Position numbers and translations under genes: made by a program. From NCBI GenBank assembly GCA_945885485.1, contig CAMCYT010000059.1:1-12688 (forward strand): a stretch of DNA of 12,688 nucleotides, in the 5' to 3' direction. The notes under the pieces are model-generated. The model had not been told where the DNA came from, did no database searches, and saw only the letters and a list, made by a program, of their open reading frames with translations. Of this stretch, positions 1 through 5,879 are shown in pieces. The DNA is from Prosthecobacter debontii. Lineage in GTDB: Bacteria; Verrucomicrobiota; Verrucomicrobiia; Verrucomicrobiales; Akkermansiaceae. How positions within the stretch are numbered: the stretch's first letter is position 1; every line of letters starts with the position of its first letter.

Positions 1-106
1 GCGAGTCCAGTTCTCCCGATAAAGTCGGGACTCGCGCTTTGGAAAATAGCGGAATGGAGCGCGACTGGAGTCACGCGGTCCTTTAGATGAGAGACGCCAC
101 GTTTTG
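1..106. repeat. Intergenic palindromic element at window edge
   Basis: Non-coding stretch downstream of the epimerase stop codon. It holds a two-part inverted repeat: inner arms TCCCGA (14-19) and TCGGGA (25-30) around a 5-nt loop, and outer arms GCGAG (1-5) and CTCGC (31-35). A further GC-rich pair lies at 32-38 and 58-64. There is no T-run, so it is not a classical terminator, although it could still limit read-through from the minus-strand operon ending at 107. The element may continue beyond the window edge. No gene is visible here. Confidence 0.4.
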
Positions 107-1108
107 TTACCGAGTCGCAGCCGGCAGCCAGGCGCGGGCGCCGGTGCTGCGACGCTCGCAGTCTTTGAAAAAACCTGTCAGGCCCTGACGCGTTTCGAGA
201 TCCTCGATGGCCTCGGCTGCTTTCGGGTAACGCCAGCGGAAACCTGCTTCGCGCAGTCTCAACGGATCTGCCCATCGGCTTTTGAGAACCAACTCAGTTT
301 CTGATTTCATGAAGAACGCACCGATTTTGAGCATCCATTCACTTGCCGGAAGTCCGAAGGGGATTCCTGTGGTGTCGCGGAAATGTTTCATCAACTCGCG
401 GTTTGTGGGAAAATTAGGAGCGGTCACATTGATCAAGCCTTCTAGGAAAGGATCGCGGATCACAAAATCCACAGCACGCAGTAGATCTTCCATGTGGATC
501 CAGCTGATGCGTTGCGTGCCTTTTCCCATGGTTCCGCCGAGCGCTTTTTTCGTTAGATCGGTAAGCACATCGTAAACCGTTTCTGGCTCGTTGGCTAAAA
601 CCATGCCGATCCGCATCGCTACCTTGCGAGTTTCTGCCGGAACTTTCGCTGAAAAGAATGCGTCTTCCCAAGCGGATGCGACATCGCAGGAAAATCCTTT
701 GCCCACGGTGCCGTGCCATTCGTTTTGAGCCTTGTCTTCGGCGTGGCGATACCATGTCGCGGTGCTTGAGTTGATCCACAACTTCGGCGGAACACGGCAG
801 GCAGCAATCGCTTTTCCGACGACTTGAGTGGATTTCACGCGACTCGTGGTGATCTCCTCGCGATTTTTTGCGTTGTAGCGGCAGTTCACACTGCGTCCGG
901 AAAGGTTGATGACAAGCTCAGCACCTTCGAGTGCAAGCGCCCATGGCCCAAGGGTTTCTCCATCCCATTCGAGAAACATTCCATCTCCGCTCCAGCCTTT
1001 GCGGTTTCTGGCTATGGCGACAACCTCGCGCCCGTTTCTTGAGAAATGACGGCATAGATAACGTCCGAGAAATCCGTTTGCGCCGATGATGACAACTGTC
1101 GTGTTCAT
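107..1108 (-). CDS. TIGR01777-family NAD(P)-dependent epimerase-like protein
   Basis: A 333-residue atypical short-chain dehydrogenase of the TIGR01777/SDR39U1 type (E. coli YfcH is a member), presumably cytosolic; the physiological substrate of the family is unknown. The N-terminus is a Rossmann strand with the nucleotide-binding motif GANGFLG (residues 9-15). NLSGRSV (about 68-74) and SRVKST (about 89-94) match conserved family positions. The C-terminal part (about 255-308), with PLRLREAGFRWRYP, matches the DUF1731 domain that closes these proteins. A tail of about 25 residues follows it and is a little longer than usual. The classical YxxxK active-site pair is not obvious, as is common in this family. 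The ATG lies 4 bp after the stop codon of the upstream regulator gene, so the two are almost certainly one operon. Confidence 0.9.
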   Translation of the reverse strand: MNTTVVIIGANGFLGRYLCRHFSRNGREVVAIARNRKGWSGDGMFLEWDGETLGPWALALEGAELVINLSGRSVNCRYNAKNREEITTSRVKSTQVVGKAIAACRVPPKLWINSSTATWYRHAEDKAQNEWHGTVGKGFSCDVASAWEDAFFSAKVPAETRKVAMRIGMVLANEPETVYDVLTDLTKKALGGTMGKGTQRISWIHMEDLLRAVDFVIRDPFLEGLINVTAPNFPTNRELMKHFRDTTGIPFGLPASEWMLKIGAFFMKSETELVLKSRWADPLRLREAGFRWRYPKAAEAIEDLETRQGLTGFFKDCERRSTGARAWLPAATR

Positions 1109-1112
1109 ATGT

Positions 1113-1643
1113 TTATCCTAGTAATTTTGTGGCGATCTGCAGGGCGAAGCTGTGTTTCATTGCTGCGACCCGATCTGATAAGTGAGAGGCGAGACCGACG
1201 AATTCTTGAAGCTCGCTGACTTGTTGATGAAAGGCTTTTGCGTCATCTCCTTTGAGGTTTTTGGTTTCTTCCGCGCATTTGGTCAGTAGTGCCAGAGCGG
1301 GTTCGATTTCACGGCGCTTACGCTCACGGGCGATGATGCGGAAAATCTGCCACACATCCTTCTCCGCCTCATAGAAATCGCGACGATCTCCTTTGATAAC
1401 CACCATTCTGACCAATCCCCATGCGACCAGTTCTTTGAGGTTGGTATGCGCATTACCTCGGCTGATTTCGAGCTCCTCCATCACCTCATCGGTGCACATC
1501 GACTGAGGGGAAATCATCAGCAAGGCATGGATCTGCGCCATCGTGCGGTTGATGCCCCATTGGGTTCCTAATGCACCCCATTGTGCGATAAATTCTTCCT
1601 TGGATTCCTTTAGTTTATCACTGCTGGCGTTCATGATTTTCAT
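1113..1643 (-). CDS. GbsR/MarR-like winged-helix transcriptional regulator
   Basis: A 176-residue DNA-binding protein of the GbsR type (COG1510, related to MarR). The winged-helix region lies at about residues 30-95. It includes a recognition-helix segment with ISRGNAHTNLKEL, followed by WGLVR and a wing leading to a DFYEAE motif; this order is characteristic of the group. The C-terminal half is helical and charged, as expected for dimerisation. It precedes the epimerase gene by 4 bp and probably controls this operon. There are two possible starts: the ATG at 1643 and a second ATG three codons in (1634). Neither has a Shine-Dalgarno sequence, and a -10-like TATTAT abuts the first, so the second ATG on a leaderless mRNA is possible. 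The signal it senses cannot be read from the sequence; choline or osmolyte sensing as in Bacillus GbsR should not be assumed. Confidence 0.85.
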   Translation of the reverse strand: MKIMNASSDKLKESKEEFIAQWGALGTQWGINRTMAQIHALLMISPQSMCTDEVMEELEISRGNAHTNLKELVAWGLVRMVVIKGDRRDFYEAEKDVWQIFRIIARERKRREIEPALALLTKCAEETKNLKGDDAKAFHQQVSELQEFVGLASHLSDRVAAMKHSFALQIATKLLG

Positions 1644-1668
1644 AATATACTGAAAATTCAGAAGGGCA
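1635..1668 (-). promoter_or_regulatory. Possible promoter and operator of the regulator operon
   Basis: Read on the minus strand, TTGCCC is followed by a 16-nt spacer and TATTAT, which directly precedes the regulator coding region. The spacer contains an inverted repeat, CTGAA-AA-TTCAG on the plus strand (1650-1661). An inverted repeat between -35 and -10 boxes is a usual place for a MarR-type autoregulatory operator. Hexamer match is only fair and the palindrome arms are 5 bp, so this is a suggestion. Confidence 0.35.
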
Positions 1669-1696
1669 AGTGGAGAATTGAAATATCAATAAACAA

Positions 1697-1729
1697 AAAA
1701 GCCGCTCTCCAGGAGGAAGAGCGGCTTTT
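1697..1729 (-). terminator. Strong intrinsic terminator of the HTH gene
   Basis: A perfect 12-bp inverted repeat, AAAAGCCGCTCT (1697-1708) and AGAGCGGCTTTT (1718-1729), around a 9-nt loop. On the minus strand the stem runs straight into a T-rich tail, so it terminates the small HTH gene ending at 1747. On the plus strand it ends in four Ts, so it could also act weakly in the other direction. Confidence 0.9.
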
Positions 1730-1746
1730 GATTAAGATAGGTAAAA

Positions 1747-2085
1747 TTAAAGCGAAGCTTTGATCGTATTGAATTGGGCGCGCTTGGTGTTCAAATCGCG
1801 CTCAAGTTTTTCGATCTCTTTACCGAGTGAGAGCAAGGTGTTTAATTTTTTCTGCATGCTGCCGGTGTTGGAAACGACTTTACTAGCGGACTTAGCAGCA
1901 GTTTTCTTGGTGGCTTTCACAGCAGTTTTGCCAGTGGTCTTACCTCCAGATTTCTTGAGCCATGAGGCGATAGTGATTTGGGAAATGCCGAATTTTTTTG
2001 CGGCTGTGAGTTGTCCTCCGCGCTTGTTCTTGGCGTTGTGCTCAGTCACGAATGCGACAATTTTACTTTTTTCTTCGGTGCTATA
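1747..2085 (-). pseudogene. 3' part of IS-interrupted HTH/basic/coiled-coil protein gene
   Basis: The larger fragment of a gene cut by the IS at 2086-3494. The frame stays open through the IS boundary but contains no ATG; the first usable start is a GTG at 2047-2049 without a Shine-Dalgarno sequence. Joined to the 12 codons at 3495-3530, with one ATA target copy removed, it gives 123 residues in one frame. In that numbering, residues 11-30 form a charged helix (RYSTEEKSKIV), 34-55 a helix-turn-helix ending ITIASWLKK, 56-81 a lysine/alanine/threonine-rich basic linker, and 87-118 a heptad-like coiled coil. It is probably a small DNA-binding protein. The linker resembles histone-H1-like tails. 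A GTG-started 100-residue version would lose the first helix but keep most of the HTH, so residual function is possible. Confidence 0.85.
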
Positions 2086-2111
2086 TGAAGTGGTCTCCTT
2101 AATGTTGCCAG
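2086..2111. repeat. IS terminal inverted repeat, orfB-distal end
   Basis: It begins TGAAGTGG and has GCCAG at 2107-2111. It pairs with the opposite end after a one-base gap. It directly abuts the ATA target copy at 2083-2085. On the minus strand it contributes AAGGAG (2095-2100), which resembles a Shine-Dalgarno sequence but belongs to the IS. Confidence 0.8.
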
Positions 2112-2187
2112 TAAATTGTCAGATTTATTAATGTCTTTGCTAGGTCTTCGAGGGACGAGGTTATTGGTTTGTTTTGTTTTGGTTTGT

Positions 2188-2254
2188 TAGCGGGTGAGGT
2201 GGAATGGAGAGGCTGGAGCGTAGCGGAAGACTCGTAATGGAGCCTCACCCGCTA
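2188..2254. repeat. Palindrome in the IS 3' non-coding tail
   Basis: A perfect 12-bp inverted repeat, TAGCGGGTGAGG (2188-2199) and CCTCACCCGCTA (2243-2254), with a 43-nt centre. It lies downstream of the transposase stop codon and is preceded by a G/T-rich stretch (about 2160-2187). It may be an orfB transcription terminator, a stem protecting against outside transcription, or a small palindromic element carried as a passenger. Confidence 0.6.
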
Positions 2255-2268
2255 CGTCGTCGCCCCGG

Positions 2269-3132
2269 TTATGCGGCCTGGCAGACTGGCGGATTGTAAA
2301 TCGACCAAGGCGTGACGTAGCCGTGCGTTTGATGCTTTCGACGATGATTGTAAAACTCTATCCAATCGGCTGTTAGCGCACGGAGTTCGGGGATCGTTTG
2401 ATAGCTCCAGAGTCGCAACTTCTCATACTTTAGGCTGCGCCACAGTCGCTCGATGAAGACGTTATCCATCCAGCGGCCACGTCCATCCATACTGATTTCA
2501 ATGTCGTTGTGTCGTAGCTCATTGATCCAATCCGCTCCGGTGAACTGACTGCCTTGATCCGTATTGAAGATCTTCGGTTTACGCCCCGTTGTTCGCAGCG
2601 CGGCGCGCAAGGTACGCACGCAAAACGCGCTGTCCATGGTGTTGCTGATCTCCCAGGCAAGGACAGCACGGCTGTGCCAATCCATGATAGCCACCAGATA
2701 AGCGTGGCCTTTTTCCATGGGAATGTAGGTGATGTCGGCACACCAGACTTCATCGACATTGGAGATGGTTCGTTTACGCAAAAGGTAGGGATATATCTTG
2801 TGACCCTTTGCCGGGATGCTCGTGGAAGGCTTCGGCACAAGAGACTCTATACCCATGATTTGCATCAGTCGTCGAACGCGCTTGCGACCGAGCCAATATC
2901 CGTGGTCTTTGAGATTTTCACGGAAGTTGCGCTGTCCGTAAAACGGGCATTCCATGTGGAGCTCGTCCATAATAGCCATGATCTTGAGATCTTCTTCGCT
3001 GGTTTTTGTCGGACGGGCGGCGAGTCGGTTGCGGTTGATTCCTAGAAGCTTCGCTTGTTTGCGGATCGAAAGCTTCTTGTTGCTGAGTTCGATCATGGCC
3101 TTTCGCTCAGATCGATTCCCAGCTGCTCGCAC
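2269..3132 (-). CDS. IS3-family transposase OrfB (DDE integrase domain)
   Basis: A 287-residue catalytic part of the transposase, normally made as an OrfAB fusion. Residues 20-110 match the HTH_21-type region (YGQRNFRENLKDHG, then LGRKRVRRLM). The rve integrase core follows, with catalytic D133 in WCADITYI, D192 in NTDQGSQF and E228 in NVFIERLWRSLKYE; D192 and E228 are separated by 35 residues, the DD(35)E spacing of the family. The C-terminal YNHRRKHQTHGYVTP is also typical. The GTG at 3132 opens this frame, but it overlaps orfA by 40 nt and lies at the slippery heptamer, so frameshifting rather than independent initiation is the likely main route. No stop codon or frameshift interrupts it. 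Confidence 0.95.
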   Translation of the reverse strand: MRAAGNRSERKAMIELSNKKLSIRKQAKLLGINRNRLAARPTKTSEEDLKIMAIMDELHMECPFYGQRNFRENLKDHGYWLGRKRVRRLMQIMGIESLVPKPSTSIPAKGHKIYPYLLRKRTISNVDEVWCADITYIPMEKGHAYLVAIMDWHSRAVLAWEISNTMDSAFCVRTLRAALRTTGRKPKIFNTDQGSQFTGADWINELRHNDIEISMDGRGRWMDNVFIERLWRSLKYEKLRLWSYQTIPELRALTADWIEFYNHRRKHQTHGYVTPWSIYNPPVCQAA

Positions 3133-3410
3133 TTTTTTTCGAGGAACTCCTTCTCAATGAGTAACTGGCCGATTTTTCGCTCTAGGTGCGAGGTCCGCCG
3201 CTCTTGCTTCTCGGTGCTTTGATCTACCGCGTTCTTGCGCTCGAAGATCGATGCTACATGATCTTCGAGATCCTTCTTCCACGTGCTGACCTGCGCGGGG
3301 GCTATGTCGTTCTCTTGGGCTATTTGTTGAATGCTCTTTTCGCCCTTGAGTGCTTCAGTGGCGACGCGGGCTTTGAACTCGGCAGTGAGGTGTCTTCTCT
3401 TTCGTTTCAT
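3093..3410 (-). CDS. IS3-family transposase OrfA (HTH and leucine-zipper protein)
   Basis: A 105-residue protein from the ATG at 3410. The N-terminal half is the transposase_8 helix-turn-helix: KRRHLTAEFKARVATEAL, then SIQQIAQENDIAPAQVSTWKK. The C-terminal half (about 60-98) is a coiled coil with LERKIGQLLIEKEFLEKK, used for multimerisation. An upstream in-frame ATG at 3452 would add 14 residues, but these run into the IS terminal region and do not resemble the family, so the start was placed at MKRKRRHL. The small hairpin GGGGTA-ATT-TGCCCC lies just upstream (3422-3436). The frame ends at 3093 after the slippery site. Alone, OrfA binds IS ends and modulates transposition; after the shift it supplies the N-terminus of the active transposase. 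Confidence 0.95.
   Translation of the reverse strand: MKRKRRHLTAEFKARVATEALKGEKSIQQIAQENDIAPAQVSTWKKDLEDHVASIFERKNAVDQSTEKQERRTSHLERKIGQLLIEKEFLEKKCEQLGIDLSERP
3132..3152 (-). promoter_or_regulatory. Programmed -1 frameshift signal of the IS
   Basis: On the minus strand the heptamer A-AAA-AAG (3138 to 3132) is in the correct phase of orfA (codons GAA AAA AAG). Slipping back one base gives AAA AAA GTG CGA, which is the orfB frame. An AAGGAG sequence (3152 to 3147) lies 8 nt upstream, the arrangement known to stimulate this heptamer in dnaX and IS911. No convincing long downstream stem-loop was identified. Confidence 0.8.
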
Positions 3411-3467
3411 ATGTCTGATTTCGGGGTAATTTGCCCCTCTCAGACCAGTCAAAGTTTTAATAAACTT

Positions 3468-3494
3468 CTGGCTCCGTTTTGCGGGGCCACTTCA
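3468..3494. repeat. IS terminal inverted repeat, orfA-proximal end
   Basis: Read on the minus strand from 3494 it begins TGAAGTGG, and GCCAG occupies 3472-3468. It pairs with the end at 2086. The ATA copy at 3495-3497 abuts it. For a ribosome entering from the interrupted gene, the first three IS bases are TGA in frame. Confidence 0.8.
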
Positions 3495-3530
3495 ATAACG
3501 CTTACCACGAATTACTTTTTTGGTGCTCAT
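3492..3530 (-). pseudogene. 5' stub of the IS-interrupted HTH gene
   Basis: The original start of the gene continued at 1747-2085. From the ATG at 3530 it encodes MSTKKVIRGKRY and then meets TGA supplied by the first three IS bases (3494-3492). As it stands only a 12-residue peptide can be made. The basic RGKRY followed by STEEK across the junction reads as a natural N-terminus for this kind of HTH protein. The upstream region is AT-rich, with only a weak AGG 13 nt before the ATG. Confidence 0.85.
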
Positions 3531-3592
3531 TGTGGGCGCAACCTAGTTTAATATATCTGATGTGCAAGTATGAACATCATATAAAATAGATA

Positions 3593-4717
3593 TCAAACTT
3601 CAGATGATAATTCTTCAAATAATAATAAATCATCCAATTGAGTGATCCATCTGCCAGCGCCTCGCTTCACTTTGTCGCGTGAAACCACTCCACCGAAGCC
3701 TATCATCAGGTCGACATCTGGTTGGGTTTCGAGATCCGATGTGCCATCTCCAATCATAATCACTTTTTTAGGAAGAGTCGCGCGTTTCCATTGTTGTATG
3801 ATTTCGTTTTTTCCTAAGTTGCGCGTGGTTGGGTAATCTTCGCCGTAGCCCACGTAGTTGCCTGAGGCATCGAAATACAGCGGCACAGCCTCGACGTGTT
3901 CGATGCCTAGATGAGCTGCGAACGGGCGAATGATGGGTTCGAATCCACCCGATAAAATAATCGGAGTCCAGCCATGTTGGCGGGCATGTTGAATGAGTTT
4001 TTCTGCACCTGGGACGATGTGATCTAAGTAGCATTGGCTGACGATGCGAACCATCTCGAGACTCGGACGAATGATCTCCATGCGTTTTTTGAAAACCTGA
4101 CTCAGCGGGACATCTCCGTTCATCGCCGCGTTGGTGAGATTCACCACTTCATCAAAAATCGCAGGATCGGAGAGCCTTGCTAATTCATCAATTCCCTCAA
4201 TAGCGCTGAGCGTGGAGTCGCAATCGAGGAATAATAATTTTCCTTTGGTTTGTTTCATGGGATGGATGAAAACTTGGGTTTGATTTGGTATGATATCGAA
4301 GAGTGCTATCATATCATCATTGCTGAGTCTGATACAGCCGTGGCTTGCTGTTTGACCAATCCTATCTTCGTGATTGGTGCCGTGGATATAGATAAATCGA
4401 TCGTAAGTATTTTGATTTTCGGGATCTTTGCCGGTGAGTCTAAGAATGCGTGTGAGCACGAGATCTTCATCATAGGTGATTTCGTGATTCCAAATTCCAT
4501 TGGGTTTTCTTGCTTTGAAAATTGTTCCGATAGGCTCATCGGTCCCAATTTTCTCGCAGATCTCAAAATTTCCGGTCGGTGTGCGATAGCTGCCTTCGAT
4601 GAATCCCATGCCTTTGGCACTGGAGGAAATGCGAAACGTTTTCAGGGTCGATTCGTCAGCGATTACGCGCAGGGTTTGATCGTCTAAGGAAATTTCGATG
4701 CGGGGGTTACCGTTCAT
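3593..4717 (-). CDS. L,D-transpeptidase (YkuD) / phosphoserine phosphatase fusion
   Basis: A 374-residue protein with two catalytic domains in one uninterrupted frame. Residues 1-152 are a YkuD domain: H112 in IHGTN and SHGCIRLSNDD with catalytic C128 are the active-site signature. Residues 158-374 are a HAD phosphatase of the PSPH/SerB kind: DCDST (D165, D167), EGIDELA (174-180), SGGF (256-259), K303 and IGDGTSD (D324, D328), followed by IGFGG and a VKRGAGRWIT stretch closely resembling human PSPH. Phosphoserine phosphatase makes serine in the cytosol; YkuD enzymes normally crosslink or anchor peptidoglycan outside the membrane. No signal peptide or membrane helix is visible, so the transpeptidase part would be cytosolic unless exported in another way. 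The start overlaps the upstream ketosynthase stop as ATGA, so no extension upstream is likely. An internal ATG at residue 154 could also yield the phosphatase alone. Confidence 0.9.
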   Translation of the reverse strand: MNGNPRIEISLDDQTLRVIADESTLKTFRISSSAKGMGFIEGSYRTPTGNFEICEKIGTDEPIGTIFKARKPNGIWNHEITYDEDLVLTRILRLTGKDPENQNTYDRFIYIHGTNHEDRIGQTASHGCIRLSNDDMIALFDIIPNQTQVFIHPMKQTKGKLLFLDCDSTLSAIEGIDELARLSDPAIFDEVVNLTNAAMNGDVPLSQVFKKRMEIIRPSLEMVRIVSQCYLDHIVPGAEKLIQHARQHGWTPIILSGGFEPIIRPFAAHLGIEHVEAVPLYFDASGNYVGYGEDYPTTRNLGKNEIIQQWKRATLPKKVIMIGDGTSDLETQPDVDLMIGFGGVVSRDKVKRGAGRWITQLDDLLLFEELSSEV

Positions 4718-5862
4718 GGGATGGCGTGAAAGACGGCTAGAGCGTTGTGTCCGCCCATGCCATGGGCAAGTTTGAACGCTGGGCCTGTGAGGAATATGGA
4801 TTGCGATGGCGCGGAAAGTTCACCCAAGCTGGATGTGCCAGGTAAATTTTTCGGAAGTTCATTCTGTTTCATGAAGGCCAGCAGGATCGCGCTTTCGATG
4901 AGTCCGCTGGCGCCGACCGTGTGACCGATGTAAGGTTTAAGCAAGTGAAGCGTGTGTTGCGATCCGAGGTTGGCGGTTTTTAGAAAGAGACTTTCGGCGC
5001 GGGCTTGGGTTTGTGTGCCAGTTGCATGAGGGCAGATCGCGCTCGGCTTTCCGCAAAGCTCGATGGCTTTTTTCAAAAGCTCCGAAGTGCGTCCGCCATT
5101 TTTTGGGATTCCAACAGGATCGGCTCCGTCTGAGTTGTTAGAAAAATATATCAGTCTTAATTTTCCGACAGGAGCCGCGCTGATGGCAATCGCCGCGGCA
5201 CCTTCACCGGGGAGAAATCCATCGCTTGTTGGCGAGTAAGGATTGAGAATGGCTGCGCTTCCAAGCAGGCCGGATGCGGCGTAATTATCTAGCAACAATG
5301 GCACTAGTGGGAGGTCGACACCGACAACGAGTGCGCGTTCCACTTGACCGGAATCGATGAGAAGTTTCGCGATACCAAGTGCATCAAGTCCGGCGGAGCA
5401 ACCGCTGGCTACGACGTGGTTGGGTCCATAAATGCCGAGCTCGATGGAAATCGCGGTGGCGGGTTCACTGTGGATCGTGTTGCTCGCGGCCATCAGTTTG
5501 AATGGGCGTCTGCTAGGCCACTCGGCCAGCCAGCCAGCAGCATTGCCGCGACTTGTGCCGACGACTAACGCAGCGCTCGCGAGTTCATCTTTACTCCAGC
5601 CAGCATCTGTCGCTGCTTGCTTCGCGACATTGAGAGCAGCCATGGTCACGGGACTCCATTTGCGATGGTTGAGAAGTTCTCTCGGTTGAATCCATGCACC
5701 ATGCAGACGGGCGTGCGGGCTGTCATTTCCGAGTAATTCACCGAGCGGTCGAATCCCAGAAACACCGGAGGAAATGGCTTTTAGATGCGACGCAATATCA
5801 TGGCCAAGAGCCGAGAGTGTGCCGATGCCTGCGATGGAAAGTGCTGAAGTGATGCACTTGGG
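4714..5862 (-). pseudogene. Beta-ketoacyl synthase-like protein with damaged 5' end
   Basis: A thiolase-fold ketosynthase of the FabF/KAS type, which condenses acyl chains in fatty-acid or polyketide-like synthesis. The Cys-His-His triad is present: Cys in VVASGCSAG, His in CPHATGTQ and His in YIGHTVGASG. FLPGEGAA and a C-terminal GMGGHNA are also typical. The first standard start in frame is a GTG at 5649 (311 residues), but the frame is open and reads as a family N-terminus upstream to 5862: SIAGIGTLSALGHDI, then SSGVSGIRPL. No ATG, GTG or TTG occurs there, and a TAA sits at 5863-5865. An ATG at 5879 lies in another phase, one base deletion away from giving a normal product of about 390 residues. 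Either the gene is frameshifted, there is a sequence error, or a truncated protein is made. It is coupled to the downstream fusion gene by a 4-nt ATGA overlap. The specific pathway is not identifiable. Confidence 0.8.
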
Positions 5863-5879
5863 TTAAACGGGTTATTCAT

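Larger units (their letters stand above)
2086..3494 (-). mobile_element. Complete IS3-family insertion sequence
   Basis: A 1,409-bp element transcribed on the minus strand. Both ends begin TGAAGTGG reading inwards (2086-2093 on plus, 3494-3487 on minus). After a divergent stretch of 13-14 nt both share GCCAG. It is flanked by direct repeats ATA at 2083-2085 and 3495-3497, a 3-bp target duplication typical of IS3 elements. Inside are orfA and orfB with a -1 frameshift signal. Ends, target duplication and both frames are intact, so it may be active and recently arrived. The stretch between the orfB stop and the 2086 end (about 180 bp) is long for the family and holds a palindrome at 2188-2254. 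The ends were assigned by eye and confirmed by the fact that excision restores the interrupted gene frame. Confidence 0.9.

Noticed and set aside
1747..2049. A genuine 100-residue gene starting at GTG 2049
   Set aside because: The frame remains open upstream with HTH-like residues, no Shine-Dalgarno sequence precedes the GTG, and a true ATG is recovered on the other side of the IS. Treated as an interrupted gene, although residual GTG initiation cannot be excluded.
2095..2100. AAGGAG on the minus strand as a ribosome-binding site for the HTH gene
   Set aside because: It lies inside the IS terminal repeat and is about 45 nt from the first usable start codon.
3411..3452. Extended orfA start at ATG 3452
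   Set aside because: The extra 14 residues are unlike the family and overlap the IS terminal region; MKRKRRHL is the usual kind of N-terminus.
4064..4254. Split of the fusion into two separate genes at the internal ATG (residue 154)
   Set aside because: There is no stop codon between the domains and no Shine-Dalgarno sequence at the internal ATG; kept as one gene, with a possible internal start noted.
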